From NCBI RefSeq assembly GCF_004299445.1, contig NZ_SCTC01000043.1:62001-126000 (forward strand): 64,000 bases of DNA, written 5' to 3'. The DNA is from Phenylobacterium sp. GTDB lineage: Bacteria; Pseudomonadota; Alphaproteobacteria; Caulobacterales; Caulobacteraceae. Position 1 is the stretch's first letter. Each line of letters starts with the position of its first letter. The notes under the pieces are model-generated. The model worked only from the letters and a program-made list of their open reading frames with translations. It had not been told where the DNA came from and made no database searches. Below are positions 8,024 through 17,029 of this stretch, one piece after another. Position numbers and translations under genes: made by a program.

Positions 8024-9013
8024 ATGAAGCTATCCGTGCTCGACCTCTCGCCGGTCACTGGCGATGCGACCCAGGCCGAGGCCGTGCGCCAGTCGATCGA
8101 CATCGCCAAGGCGGCCGAGGCTCTGGGCTACCACCGCTTCTGGCTGGCCGAGCACCACAACATCGCCGCCCTGGGCTCGCCCAACCCCGAGATCCTGATC
8201 GCCGCCATCAGCCAGCACACCCAGCGCATCCGGCTGGGTTCGGGCGGGGTGATGCTGGTGAACTATTCGCCGCTGAAGGTGGCCGAGACGTTCATGGAAC
8301 TGGAGGCGCTGGCGCCCGGACGGATCGACCTGGGCCTGGGCCGCGCGCTGGGCGCCGACGCCCGCACCGGCGGGGCGCTGCGCTCGGTGGGGTCGGACGC
8401 CTTTCCCCAGTATTTCCAGCTGCTGTCGGCCTGGCTGCTGGATGCGTCAGGCAAGGTCCCGATCCCGGAGGGCCACCCGATCTACGACATCAAGGCCAAC
8501 CCCGCGGGCCCTTCGCACCCCGACCTGTTCGTGCTGTGCACGTCCGAAGAGAGCGCCACCTTCGCCGGCATGATGGGCGTGGGCATGGTGTTCGCAGAGT
8601 TCATCGCCCGCGCGGAGGCCGGACCGGCCATCGCCGCCTACCGCCGGGCGTTCCGGCCGTCGGCCTACCGCACCGAGCCCTGGGCCGGAACGGCGGTGAT
8701 CGCCTATGCAGCCGAGACCGAGGAAGCCGGGTGGCGCGGCGACGCGCCGAGACGGGCCGGGACAGTGTCGATGCTGTCGGGCCGCCGCCGCCGCTTCACG
8801 AACATCGAAGACGCCGAGGCCTTCCTCGCCGAATGGAAGGGCACGCCGCTGCTGGCGGATGTCGAGGGCCGCAGTATCGCCGGCGAGGCCGGAGCGGTGC
8901 GCGCCCTTCTTGAAGGCAAGGCGAAACGCGTCGACGCCGACGAGGTGTTCGTGATGTCGGCGGGGCCGTCGCTGCCAGAGCGGATTCGATCGCTGGAGCT
9001 GCTGGCGCCTTAG
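8024..9013 (+). CDS. LLM-class (luciferase-like) flavin-dependent monooxygenase
   Basis: A protein of about 329 residues of the bacterial luciferase-like family, which uses reduced FMN or F420. The opening KLSVLDLSPV and the blocks RFWLAEHHN, LGSGGVMLVNYSPLKVAE and LGRALGADART match the single-chain LuxA-like group (MsnO8/YhbW type). I chose the ATG at 8024, which has a weak GTGAG upstream; a GTG at 8012 is the alternative. It is a monocistronic plus-strand gene converging on the secreted protein gene at 9.0-9.8 kb. Substrate unknown. Confidence 0.85.
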   Translation: MKLSVLDLSPVTGDATQAEAVRQSIDIAKAAEALGYHRFWLAEHHNIAALGSPNPEILIAAISQHTQRIRLGSGGVMLVNYSPLKVAETFMELEALAPGRIDLGLGRALGADARTGGALRSVGSDAFPQYFQLLSAWLLDASGKVPIPEGHPIYDIKANPAGPSHPDLFVLCTSEESATFAGMMGVGMVFAEFIARAEAGPAIAAYRRAFRPSAYRTEPWAGTAVIAYAAETEEAGWRGDAPRRAGTVSMLSGRRRRFTNIEDAEAFLAEWKGTPLLADVEGRSIAGEAGAVRALLEGKAKRVDADEVFVMSAGPSLPERIRSLELLAP

Positions 9014-9035
9014 CGGCGTCAGCGCCCCCGCCAGG

Positions 9036-9848
9036 CTAGTCGGACGCCTTCCAGACGCCGTCCACCTTGGTGAGGCTGGCCCATTCGCCGGGGCCCAGCA
9101 TGACGGCGGCGGTCTCCCGACGGATGACCACGCGACGCGGCGCCTTCAGTTCGCGGATCATGCGGGTGGTGAAACGGGCCAGATCCTTCAGCACCTCGGG
9201 CGGGATGGTCTCCAGATTGCGCGCCGAGTCGGGCGTGGACAGGGCGGCGGCGGCCTTGAAGTCCTTGCGGCTAAGCGCCTCTGCGCGGGCCAGCAGCACC
9301 TTCGCCGGTTCGGAGGCCGCGGCCGCGGCGCCCTTGAGGTCGGCCTCTACAGCGTTGGTGAACACCGGGGCCGAGAACTCGAAGACCATGCTGTCGCTGG
9401 CGTCGGGCTTCAGCTCGCCCGATACACGCGTCGGGGTGGCGTCGAGGCGGGTCCAGAGGCCCTCGGTGTTGCTGATCGTGGTCGTGGCCATGGAGTAACC
9501 GGGCTCGGGCTTTGTCAGGATGGTCGCGACGAGCGAGGTCTTGTCCGCCGGATCGATCTTCAGCAGCAGGCCTTCCAGCCTGCCGTCGCGGGCCATGCCC
9601 CAGACCGGCGGGAACGCCAGGCCGCAGATGGCCGAGACTGGAACCTCGCGGTCGCTCAGCAACACGCGCAGGCCATTGCCCTCATCCGAAAAGCCCTCGG
9701 TATCATCGACCGCCAGCGCGATGGCGTGGGTCACCTTGAAGTCGGCCCCATCGTGGTTGTAGCGGCCCTCGGCGCGGCCGGCATCGATGGCGAAGGCGGG
9801 CCCGGCGGCCAGCGCCAGGCCGCCCGCGAGCACCGCGCGCCGATCCAT
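9036..9848 (-). CDS. Exported hypothetical protein with possible Tat signal
   Basis: A 270-residue protein of unknown function. The N-terminus MDRRAVLAGGLALAAGPAFA has a twin arginine, a hydrophobic run and an AFA cleavage site, so Tat or Sec export is likely. No enzyme motif was recognised; the mature part alternates beta-rich segments with a helical stretch (about 165-225). Its start overlaps the GST stop by one base (TGATG), so it is the third gene of a TauE-GST operon. Confidence 0.65.
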   Translation of the reverse strand: MDRRAVLAGGLALAAGPAFAIDAGRAEGRYNHDGADFKVTHAIALAVDDTEGFSDEGNGLRVLLSDREVPVSAICGLAFPPVWGMARDGRLEGLLLKIDPADKTSLVATILTKPEPGYSMATTTISNTEGLWTRLDATPTRVSGELKPDASDSMVFEFSAPVFTNAVEADLKGAAAAASEPAKVLLARAEALSRKDFKAAAALSTPDSARNLETIPPEVLKDLARFTTRMIRELKAPRRVVIRRETAAVMLGPGEWASLTKVDGVWKASD

Positions 9849-10495
9849 CACGCGGGCCCCGTGGCTGGAGCTTTCTGGGGCATCCCCGCCTGGGCGGCCG
9901 GCCGGACGCGCATGGCGTCGGCCCAGCGCGCGACGTGGACAAGCTCCTCGGGCAGGCGGAACTTGATCATCCGGCCGAAGTCGAGGCTCACGAAGGCGAT
10001 GATGTCGGCGATGGTCAGCCGATCGGCGGCGATCCACTCGCTGTCGGCCAGCCGCCGGTCCAGGACCTTCAGCGCCCGCGTGGCGCCGGCCAGGTTGTGT
10101 TCGCCGATCGCCGGGACCTGCGCCTCCAGCGCGCCCATGGCCGGATGGGTGTGGCGCACCCCCATCATCATCGGCGTGGCCAGCATCATCTCGGCGCGGC
10201 GCAGCCACATCTCGATGGTCGCGGTCTCTTCGGGCGTGCGGCCGAAGAGGCTGGGTTCGGGATACTTGGCTTCGAGATAGCGGCAGATCGCGACGCTCTC
10301 GGTGATGCAGTCGCCGTTCTCCATCTCCAGCATCGGCACGTTCGGCAGGCCGGCCTTGGCCAGATAGTCAGGCGTCTTGTGCTGGTTTTCGAACAGGTTG
10401 AGCGTGACGATCTCGACATCGTCGATGCCCTTTTCGGCCATGAACCAGCGGACCCGTCGCGGATTGGGCGCGAGCGGGGTGTCGTAGAGCTTCAT
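9848..10495 (-). CDS. Glutathione S-transferase family protein
   Basis: A 215-residue GST. The N-terminal thioredoxin fold starts MKLYDTPLAPNPRRVRWFMAEKG; the glutathione-binding loop is GLPNVPMLEMENGDCITESVAICRYLE (cis-Pro in NVPML, Glu-Ser pair binding the gamma-glutamyl group). The helical C-domain contains LTIADIIAF, the N-capping box of the family. It starts two bases after the stop of the TauE-like permease and overlaps the secreted-protein gene, so the three form one unit. Substrate unknown. Confidence 0.9.
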   Translation of the reverse strand: MKLYDTPLAPNPRRVRWFMAEKGIDDVEIVTLNLFENQHKTPDYLAKAGLPNVPMLEMENGDCITESVAICRYLEAKYPEPSLFGRTPEETATIEMWLRRAEMMLATPMMMGVRHTHPAMGALEAQVPAIGEHNLAGATRALKVLDRRLADSEWIAADRLTIADIIAFVSLDFGRMIKFRLPEELVHVARWADAMRVRPAAQAGMPQKAPATGPA

Positions 10496-10497
10496 CG

Positions 10498-11388
10498 TCA
10501 GCCTCCAGCTGCGCCGTGGGCGGGGGCCTCCGCCTTCCCGTCGCCGCGCAGCGCCGACCATAGCAGGCTCGCCGCGGCGTAAAGCACCACCACGATCACA
10601 AGCCAGCGCAGAGGTTCGATTGGCAGCGACTTGACCACCAGCGCCGCCACGAGCACCGCCGGAATGCCGCCCAGCGCCAGGCCCAACGGGATGCGCAGGT
10701 CGACGTCGGTCGTCTTGATGTAGCGCACGCAGGCGCCGGCCGCGGCCACGGCGCCGCCGCCCGCCATGATCGGGAAGCAAAGGCGCGGGTCCATGCCCAT
10801 GAGGCTCAGCATGACCAGCATGGGCGCGTAGTGCCCCACGCCGAAACAGACGAGCACGCCGAAGACGAAGCTGCCGGCAATGGCGATCGCCGTCAGCGCG
10901 GGCGGCAAAGCGCTGGCCGTCCCGCCGACGGGCATCATCTCGAGGTTGGCCAGGGCATAGAACATGGCGGCGAGGATGAGCGCCCCGGCCACCACTGCCT
11001 GCACGGCCCGCACGGGCGCACGGGTGGCGAGATCGACACCGAAGCGGGTTCCGACCGTGAGGGCGGCGGCGCAACCGGTGAGCAGCACCGGATCGACCCC
11101 CACGCCCAGGAGCACCAGGAAGATCAGGGCCTGCACGAACGTCGGCGGCGTGTGGCCGATCAGCATCGTCGCCGGGATGAGGCGGTCGGGGACGTGCCGG
11201 CGGAACCTCAGCCAGGCGGCGGTAGGGGCGAACGAGCCGATGCCCAGGGCGTCGAAGAAGTTGGTCACGGCGCCGACGACGATCGCTTCGGGAAGCGGCC
11301 GCGCCGGCTTGGCGCGCAGCGCCTGAAACATGGTCCAGCAGAAGTAAGCGATCCCCAGGGCGATCGCGCCTATGAGCACAGCAAGCAT
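10498..11388 (-). CDS. Sulfite exporter TauE/SafE family membrane protein
   Basis: A 296-residue protein with about eight transmembrane segments and the internal repeat typical of the TauE/SafE (DUF81) family; the first repeat carries VGAVTNFFDALGIGSFAPT. Members move sulfite, sulfoacetate or other organosulfur anions. The ATG at 11388 is chosen because GAAGGGGGG lies just upstream. First gene of the operon with a GST, a pairing that fits sulfur or glutathione-adduct metabolism, though this is inference. Confidence 0.85.
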   Translation of the reverse strand: MLAVLIGAIALGIAYFCWTMFQALRAKPARPLPEAIVVGAVTNFFDALGIGSFAPTAAWLRFRRHVPDRLIPATMLIGHTPPTFVQALIFLVLLGVGVDPVLLTGCAAALTVGTRFGVDLATRAPVRAVQAVVAGALILAAMFYALANLEMMPVGGTASALPPALTAIAIAGSFVFGVLVCFGVGHYAPMLVMLSLMGMDPRLCFPIMAGGGAVAAAGACVRYIKTTDVDLRIPLGLALGGIPAVLVAALVVKSLPIEPLRWLVIVVVLYAAASLLWSALRGDGKAEAPAHGAAGG

Positions 11389-11443
11389 GCGCCCCCCTTC
11401 CCCAATGCGGCACACTGGGCCGCCGCGGGGGGCGCGGCAAGGC

Positions 11444-12730
11444 TTAGCCGAACAGCCCGGCCGGCAGCAGGCCCACGATCGAGGCGGTGAGGCAGGTGGC
11501 GAGGAAGCCGGCCATCATGGCCTTCCAGACCATGCCCACGATCTCGTTGCGCCGCTCGGGCACCAGCACCGAGAAGCCGGCCAGGTTGATGCCCACCGAA
11601 GCGATGTTGGCGAAACCGCACAGCGCATAGGTCATCAGCACCCGCGAGCGCGGATCCATGGCCTCGACCGGGATCGCACCCATCTTGATGAAGGCGGTGA
11701 ATTCCGTGAGGACCAGTTTCACGCCCAGCAGCGAGCCGGCGGTTGGCGCATCATGCCAGGGCACGCCGATGGCCCAGGCCAACGGGGCGAACAGCACGCC
11801 CAGTCCACGCTCAACCGACAACGGCGCGCCGGCCACGTCGCCGAACGCGCCCAGGATGTTGTTGACCATCGCCGTCAGGGCCACGAACACGATCAGCGTC
11901 GCGCCGACATTGAGCATGATCTGCAGACCGTCGGTCGTGCCCTTGATCAGCGCGTCGATCGAGCTGTCGTACTTCTTGGCGGCCAGCGGATCGTAGGCCT
12001 GGGCCTCCTCGATGGCGGCGTCGCGAGGCACGATGATCCGGGCCAGCAGCACGCCGGCCGGCGCCGAGACGATGGAGGCGGTCAGCACGTGCGCCGCCGC
12101 GCCCGGCAACACGCCGGCCAGGATCGTCGCATAGGCCACCATGGTGGAGCCCGAAACGCAGGCCATGCCGACCGCGATCAGCATAAACAGCTCCGATCGC
12201 GACAGGCTGGGCAGGTAGCTGCGGATGAAGATCGGCCCCTCGACCTGGCCCATGAAGACGGTGGCGGCGGTCGCCAGGGCCGGCGGGCCGCGCAGGCCCA
12301 TCGTTCTTTCGAACACAACGCCGAACGCCTGGGTGATCCAGACCAGGATCTTCCAGTGCCAGAGCAGCGCCGCGAGCGCGCAGACCACCAGGATCACGGG
12401 CAGGACGCGGAAAGCGAAGACGAACAGCGAGCCGGGATCGGTCAGCGCGTAGGGCTGGTTCGGCGTACCGGCCAGGAAGCCGAACACGAAGGCAACGCCG
12501 GTCTGGGTGGACTTGGCCAGGCCGTCCACGGCGACGCCGACGCTCTCGAGGCCCGCGCGCACGGGCGGCAGGGCGAACAGCATGAGGACGAGGATCGCCT
12601 GGACCAGGATCGCGCCGATCGCCAGCTTCCAGGGGAAGCGCCGGCGGTTCTCCGACACCGCCCAGCAGATCGCGAGCACCAGGGCGACGCCGACGAGGCT
12701 CTGGGCGTTCTCAGGTCCGAAAGCGAGCAT
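11444..12730 (-). CDS. nupC: NupC-type concentrative nucleoside transporter
   Basis: A 428-residue inner-membrane protein of the CNT family, which imports nucleosides with H+ or Na+. The family blocks are visible: GFLAGTPNQ, GQVEGPIFIRSYLPSLSRSELF with the substrate-site Glu, GMACVSGSTMVAYATIL, and the C-terminal TYALCGFANIASVGI. Length matches E. coli NupC-type proteins (about 400-430). The gene is monocistronic on the minus strand. Nucleoside preference is unknown. Confidence 0.9.
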   Translation of the reverse strand: MLAFGPENAQSLVGVALVLAICWAVSENRRRFPWKLAIGAILVQAILVLMLFALPPVRAGLESVGVAVDGLAKSTQTGVAFVFGFLAGTPNQPYALTDPGSLFVFAFRVLPVILVVCALAALLWHWKILVWITQAFGVVFERTMGLRGPPALATAATVFMGQVEGPIFIRSYLPSLSRSELFMLIAVGMACVSGSTMVAYATILAGVLPGAAAHVLTASIVSAPAGVLLARIIVPRDAAIEEAQAYDPLAAKKYDSSIDALIKGTTDGLQIMLNVGATLIVFVALTAMVNNILGAFGDVAGAPLSVERGLGVLFAPLAWAIGVPWHDAPTAGSLLGVKLVLTEFTAFIKMGAIPVEAMDPRSRVLMTYALCGFANIASVGINLAGFSVLVPERRNEIVGMVWKAMMAGFLATCLTASIVGLLPAGLFG

Positions 12731-12836
12731 GCATCCCCCGACGCAGGCCGCGACTCCGCGGCTTGGCCGGCCAATCCACGCCGAAAGTGCTCAGGGCGCA
12801 AGGGCGGCGTGGCCACATCCCGGCGCAGGGGCGGCG

Positions 12837-13664
12837 CTATGCCGTGATGGAGGCGATCGAGCCCTCGCGGTAGGGCGTGGACGGCGCCGTCGGCGACTGG
12901 GCGGACGTGGGCGCGGGGGCCGGCGCTGTGGCCAGGACAGCCTTTGCGGCGTCGGAAAGCCTGACCTCGTCCTGCGGCGCGGCGCGGCCGAAGAGCTGGG
13001 AGACCGCCTGGGTCCATTCCGGCGAGTTGTTGTCGCTGCGCAGGGAGAGACGCAGCGCCGTGGCGAACTTCGGATCCTCGGCAGCCTTGGCCTGGGCGGC
13101 CTTCTGATCCAGCGCGCCGTTGGCGCCGACGACCCCCGCCGCCTTCATGAAGCCCACGACCTGGGCCTGGGCGTCGATGTTTGCCCGCCAGGCCGAGGCG
13201 TCCGCATACGGCTTGGCCCCGCTGCGGTCGGCGACGTTGATCGTGGTCCGGAAGAGCAGATCCCGGTCGGAAGAGGACAGGCGGTCGAAGCGGTCGGCCA
13301 CCGCCTGCAGCGCCGCGCCCGGGCCGCCGGCCTGCCGTGCGGCGTTCATCGCCAGGACGAAATCGCGACCCAGGGCCTGGGCGCGCTGGCCGATGTCGCT
13401 GTCGTAGGTGGCCTGGTCCAGCACCTTGCGGCGCTCGGGATCGATCCCGGCCAGCTTGCCTCCGGCCGACATGGCCTGCAGCGCCTGGTAGGCCTCGACG
13501 CGCTGAGCCTCGCCGGCCTTGCCGCTGGCGTCGTTCACCGTGGCCGCCAGGGTGTCGAACTCGGCCATCCGGGTCGCGTAGTCGGCCGACGTGACGCCGC
13601 TCGCCGCCCGCACCGGGGTGACAGGGGTCGGGTAGGCGGAGGTGGCGACAGACGTGACGTACAT
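12837..13664 (-). CDS. Hypothetical protein
   Basis: A 275-residue protein with no recognised family. It has no signal peptide or membrane segment. The first 25 residues are Thr/Pro/Val-rich and the last 35 are Ala/Pro/Thr-rich and probably disordered; the middle is helical, with repeated Ala/Asp/Arg-rich helices (for example RFDRLSSSDRDLLFRTTI). Codon use is like its neighbours. It stands alone, with 264 bp of non-coding sequence between it and the divergent ABC exporter operon. Confidence 0.6.
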   Translation of the reverse strand: MYVTSVATSAYPTPVTPVRAASGVTSADYATRMAEFDTLAATVNDASGKAGEAQRVEAYQALQAMSAGGKLAGIDPERRKVLDQATYDSDIGQRAQALGRDFVLAMNAARQAGGPGAALQAVADRFDRLSSSDRDLLFRTTINVADRSGAKPYADASAWRANIDAQAQVVGFMKAAGVVGANGALDQKAAQAKAAEDPKFATALRLSLRSDNNSPEWTQAVSQLFGRAAPQDEVRLSDAAKAVLATAPAPAPTSAQSPTAPSTPYREGSIASITA

Positions 13665-13928
13665 TCGGATTGGGGCAAGCGTCGCAGTGGAGCCGCACCC
13701 TTGCGCACCAAGGCCTAAAGAAGTCCTGCACCGCCCTGCGACACGATCGCCGGCCCGGATTACGAAGGTTTAATCGGCCCCTCCGCATCTGACGGTTTCC
13801 CCTCGGGCCTCTAGTCGTTGAGCGCACATCGCGCGCCCCGATCGGGCCTGCCGTTACGGCGATTTAACTGGCTCCGATCGGGCGACGTGGCGAACTCCGC
13901 GCTCGAAGGTTGAGGGCTGACCGTCACA

Positions 13929-15071
13929 ATGTCTCTGGCGCTTGCGACACTGCTTTACGAATGGCGGCGCTATAGCGCGGCCATGGTGGCGCTGGCGGTG
14001 GCCGGCCTGCTGATCCTGGCGCAGGTGGGCATGTTCACCGGCATTGTGAAGGGCGTGACCGCCACGCTCGACCGGTCCCGCGCCGACCTCATCATCATGC
14101 CGGCGAAGATGGAGAGCCTGATCAACTCGGGCGGCGGCTCGCTGCCGGCGCGTCTCCAGCCGCAGATGTACATGCACCCCGAAGTCGCCGAGGTCGCCGC
14201 GTGGGACATCGAGGGCGGCCGGTGGGTGAACCATCCCAAGGACGGCAAGAAGGCGGTCACCACCTTCGTCGACGTGAACCTGGTGGATACGCGGCCGGGC
14301 GCCGTGACCCTGCCGGTCGACTTCACCGAGGAGACCCGCCGCGCGCTGATGGAGCCCTACTCGGTGGCCGTCGACGAGAGCCAGCTGAGCCGGCTGGGCG
14401 TGAAGCTGGGCGACACCGCCTCGCTAAACGGCAAGACCATCAGGGTGCGGGCAATCCTCACCGGCTATCCCAACATCAACAACGCCTCGATCACCGTCTC
14501 GCGCGACACGCTGCGCCTGCTGGGCATGGTGCAGAAGAACGGCAAGACCGGCCCGCTGATGGTCCGCCTGAAGGATCCGGCCCGCGCCGAAGTCGTCCGT
14601 GACCAGCTGAACAAGAGCTCGAAGGGCGCCTACCGCGCCTGGACCCGCGGCGAGCTGGCCGAGGCCAACCAGGGCGCGCTCATGAAGGAACAGATCATTG
14701 GCCTGTTCATCACCGCCACGGTCATCATCGGGGCGTTCATCGGCGTCGCGATCACGTCCATGACCCTGCGCGGCGCGATCCTCTCCAGCATCAAGGAATT
14801 CGCCAGCCTGCGGGCGCTGGGCGTGCCCATGAACTCGCTGCGGGCGATCGTGCTGGAGTTGTCGCTGTGGGTGGGGGTGGCCGGCTTCATCGTCACCGCC
14901 ATCCTGACCGTCGGCGTCTATCTGCTCGCCCTGAAGGGCGGGGTGCCGATGGGCTTCCCCCTCTTCTGGGACATCTTCGTCGCCATCCTCCTCCTCGTCA
15001 TCGCCGGCCTCTCGGGCCTGTTCTCGATCGGCGTGCTGAAGAAGAGCCAACCTGCGGATCTGCTGCGATGA
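13929..15071 (+). CDS. ABC transporter permease, DevC/FtsX-like (MacB family)
   Basis: A 380-residue membrane protein with one N-terminal transmembrane helix (about 18-40), a large periplasmic domain (about 45-250) and three C-terminal helices, the FtsX/MacB topology. The blocks ITSMTLRGAILSSIKEFASLRALG and the end KKSQPADLLR match the DevC branch. With the following ATPase and membrane-fusion protein it forms a DevC-DevA-DevB-like exporter, which in cyanobacteria exports glycolipids through a TolC channel. No TolC gene is in the window. The stop overlaps the ATPase start (ATGA). Confidence 0.85.
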   Translation: MSLALATLLYEWRRYSAAMVALAVAGLLILAQVGMFTGIVKGVTATLDRSRADLIIMPAKMESLINSGGGSLPARLQPQMYMHPEVAEVAAWDIEGGRWVNHPKDGKKAVTTFVDVNLVDTRPGAVTLPVDFTEETRRALMEPYSVAVDESQLSRLGVKLGDTASLNGKTIRVRAILTGYPNINNASITVSRDTLRLLGMVQKNGKTGPLMVRLKDPARAEVVRDQLNKSSKGAYRAWTRGELAEANQGALMKEQIIGLFITATVIIGAFIGVAITSMTLRGAILSSIKEFASLRALGVPMNSLRAIVLELSLWVGVAGFIVTAILTVGVYLLALKGGVPMGFPLFWDIFVAILLLVIAGLSGLFSIGVLKKSQPADLLR

Positions 15072-15820
15072 GCCTGACCAAGACCGCGATCTCGGCCCAG
15101 GGGCTGTACAAGCGTTTCAAGACGGGGCGCACCCACGTCGAGGTGCTGAAACGCGTCAACTTCGACGCCCTGCACGGCGACGTGACCATGGTCATGGGCC
15201 CCTCGGGCTCGGGCAAGTCGACGCTTGTGGCGGCGCTGTCAGGGCTGCTTAAGCCCGACGAGGGCCAGGTTAACGGCATGGGCCAGGACCTCTGGAGCCT
15301 GAAGCCCGGCAAGCTGGACCGGTTCCGGCTGGACCACTGCGGCTTCATCTTCCAGGGCTTCAACCTGTTCTCGGCGCTGACCGCGCTGCAGCAGGTCGAG
15401 ATCATCCTGAAGTACAAGGGCGTGCCCAAGCGCGAGGCCCGCGAGCGGGCGGCCCACGCGCTGACTGAGGTGGGCCTGGAGAACAAGCTCAACCAGCGGC
15501 CCTCCGAGCTGTCGGGCGGTGAGAAGCAGCGCGTGGCCATCGCGCGCGCGCTCGCCAAGGACCCGCAGCTGATCTTCGCCGACGAGCCCACCAGCGCGCT
15601 CGACAGCGAGAACGGCCAGGTGGTGATCAAGCTGCTCCACCGCGCCGCCAAGCAGCATGGCGCGGCCGTGATCTGCGTCACCCACGACCCCCGCCTCGAG
15701 ACCTTTGCGGATCGCGTCATCCATCTGGAGGACGGCCGCATCCTGGACGACCGGCGCACCGAACACGCGGCCAACGTTTCCGGCGCCGCCCACCTCAAAC
15801 CCGCGCTCATCGGAGCCTGA
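15068..15820 (+). CDS. ABC transporter ATP-binding protein, DevA/LolD-like
   Basis: A 250-residue ATPase with Walker A GPSGSGKS (44-51), Q-loop FIFQGFNLF, signature LSGGEKQRVA (about 147) and Walker B LIFADEPTSALD, followed by the H-loop CVTHDPR. It energises the adjacent FtsX-like permease. The gene begins inside the permease stop codon (ATGA overlap) and the membrane-fusion protein gene starts five bases after its end, so the three are one operon. Confidence 0.93.
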   Translation: MSLTKTAISAQGLYKRFKTGRTHVEVLKRVNFDALHGDVTMVMGPSGSGKSTLVAALSGLLKPDEGQVNGMGQDLWSLKPGKLDRFRLDHCGFIFQGFNLFSALTALQQVEIILKYKGVPKREARERAAHALTEVGLENKLNQRPSELSGGEKQRVAIARALAKDPQLIFADEPTSALDSENGQVVIKLLHRAAKQHGAAVICVTHDPRLETFADRVIHLEDGRILDDRRTEHAANVSGAAHLKPALIGA

Positions 15821-15825
15821 AGACT

Positions 15826-16797
15826 ATGCCTGCCCTCCTTCGTAACCGCTTCGTCTGGATCGTTGTCCTCGTCCTGGTCCTGGGCGGCGGCGGCTTCGTC
15901 TTCATGCAGGGTCAGGCCAAGGCCAAGAAGGCCGAGGAGGCCAAGGCCGCGGCCAATGTGAAGCCCAGTCCCTATGCGGCCATCGCCAACGGCAAGGCCG
16001 ACGTGGAGGGGGGCCTGATCCAGGTGGCGGCCCGCCGCGCCGGCGTCATCCGCGAGGTGCTGGCCCAGGAAGGCGACATGGTCACCAAGAACCAGGTGCT
16101 GGCCCGCCTGGAAGACGACGAGCCCCGCCTGGCCGCCGCCCGCGCCGAGGCCGAGGTGCGTCAGGCGCGCGCGGCGCTGGCCCTGCTGCAGGTGCAGCTG
16201 TCGGCCGCCCAGCGCGAACAGCGCCGGATGGAAGGCCTGGCCCCGTCGAACTTCGTGGCCGCACAAAAGCTGGACCAGTCGCGCGACATGGTGCGCGAGG
16301 CCGAGGCCCGGATCATGGCCCAGCAGGCGCTGGTGGCCACCGCCCAGGCCCGCTTCAATGAGGCGCGTTACGACCAGGAACTGTCGGTCATCCGTGCGCC
16401 GGCCGACGGCCGCATCGTGCGCCGCTACGCCAACCCCGGCGCCGGCGCCTCCACCCTGAACGTCTCCAACATGTTCGACCTCGAGCCCGGCTCGGGCCGC
16501 ATCGTCCGCGCCGAGATCCCCGAGGGTTCGCTGTCGGTGGTGAACGTGGGCCAGGCGGTCCAGATGTCGCCCGAGAGCGACCCGACCAAGGTCTACACCG
16601 GCAAGGTGCTGCGCCGCGCCGCCGTCTTCGGCGCCCGCAAGCTGCAGTCGGACGACCCCAACGAGAAGACCGACGACCGCGTGGTCGAAGTGGTCGTGGA
16701 CTCCACGGGCGCCCCGTTCCTGATCGGCCAGCGCGTGCTGGTGAAGTTCGTCCGCGGCACGCAGCAGGCCGAAGTGGCGCGCGTCCCGGCGAGTTAA
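15826..16797 (+). CDS. HlyD/DevB-like periplasmic adaptor (membrane fusion protein)
   Basis: A 323-residue adaptor with a single N-terminal transmembrane helix (about 9-26), a biotinyl-lipoyl half motif (RRAGVIREVLAQEGDMVTKNQVLARLEDDEP), an Ala/Gln/Arg-rich coiled coil (about 100-180), the second lipoyl half (VIRAPADGRIVRRYANPG) and a C-terminal beta-barrel. It should link the ABC permease to an outer-membrane channel. Third and last gene of the exporter operon, followed by a repeat-rich intergenic region. Confidence 0.88.
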   Translation: MPALLRNRFVWIVVLVLVLGGGGFVFMQGQAKAKKAEEAKAAANVKPSPYAAIANGKADVEGGLIQVAARRAGVIREVLAQEGDMVTKNQVLARLEDDEPRLAAARAEAEVRQARAALALLQVQLSAAQREQRRMEGLAPSNFVAAQKLDQSRDMVREAEARIMAQQALVATAQARFNEARYDQELSVIRAPADGRIVRRYANPGAGASTLNVSNMFDLEPGSGRIVRAEIPEGSLSVVNVGQAVQMSPESDPTKVYTGKVLRRAAVFGARKLQSDDPNEKTDDRVVEVVVDSTGAPFLIGQRVLVKFVRGTQQAEVARVPAS

Positions 16798-16805
16798 GGC
16801 GCTTT

Positions 16806-16944
16806 CCCTCCCCCTCGTGGGGAGGGTGTCGAGCGCAGCGAGACGGGTGGGGAAGTCATGATCCTCCCCACCCTCTGAGTTCGAGCCCACACTTCCCCAC
16901 CCTGGCGGCTGCGCCGCCTGTCCCTCCCCGGCGGGGAGGGAAGG
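16806..16944. repeat. Compound palindromic intergenic element
   Basis: About 140 bp of nested inverted repeats: CCCTCCCC-CTCGT-GGGGAGGG (16806-16826), GGGTGGGGA (16845-16853) paired with TCCCCACCC (16865-16873), GGCGGC-TGC-GCCGCC near 16905, and a final CCTCCCC-GGC-GGGGAGG near 16930. The element also contains GAGCGCAGCGAGAC. This mix is characteristic of mobile-looking intergenic repeats in alphaproteobacteria. It separates the exporter operon from the SDR gene. Confidence 0.75.
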
Positions 16945-17003
16945 GTCCCGCTAGGCCAGCTTGACGCGTGGGTCCCCGCGCCGCACAACGCGCGCCGAAT
17001 TTC

Positions 17004-17015
17004 GAACACGTGTTC
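17004..17015. promoter_or_regulatory. Palindrome GAACACGTGTTC, candidate operator
   Basis: A perfect 12-base palindrome 14 bases before the start codon of the SDR gene, between its promoter region and the ribosome binding site AAGAGGGA. Position and form fit a TetR-type repressor site. A similar site, AAACAAGTGTTT, lies upstream of the alcohol dehydrogenase gene (59722-59733). The regulator is not identified. Confidence 0.5.
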
Positions 17016-17029
17016 AAGAGGGACTCCTG

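Noticed and set aside
11372..12847. A 491-codon open frame on the plus strand opposite nupC
   Set aside because: Product is rich in His, Gln, Arg and Asp with no fold-like pattern; nupC is clear on the other strand.
14998..16890. A 630-codon open frame on the minus strand opposite the ABC exporter
   Set aside because: The exporter genes on the plus strand have strong motifs and overlapping starts; the antisense product is low-complexity.
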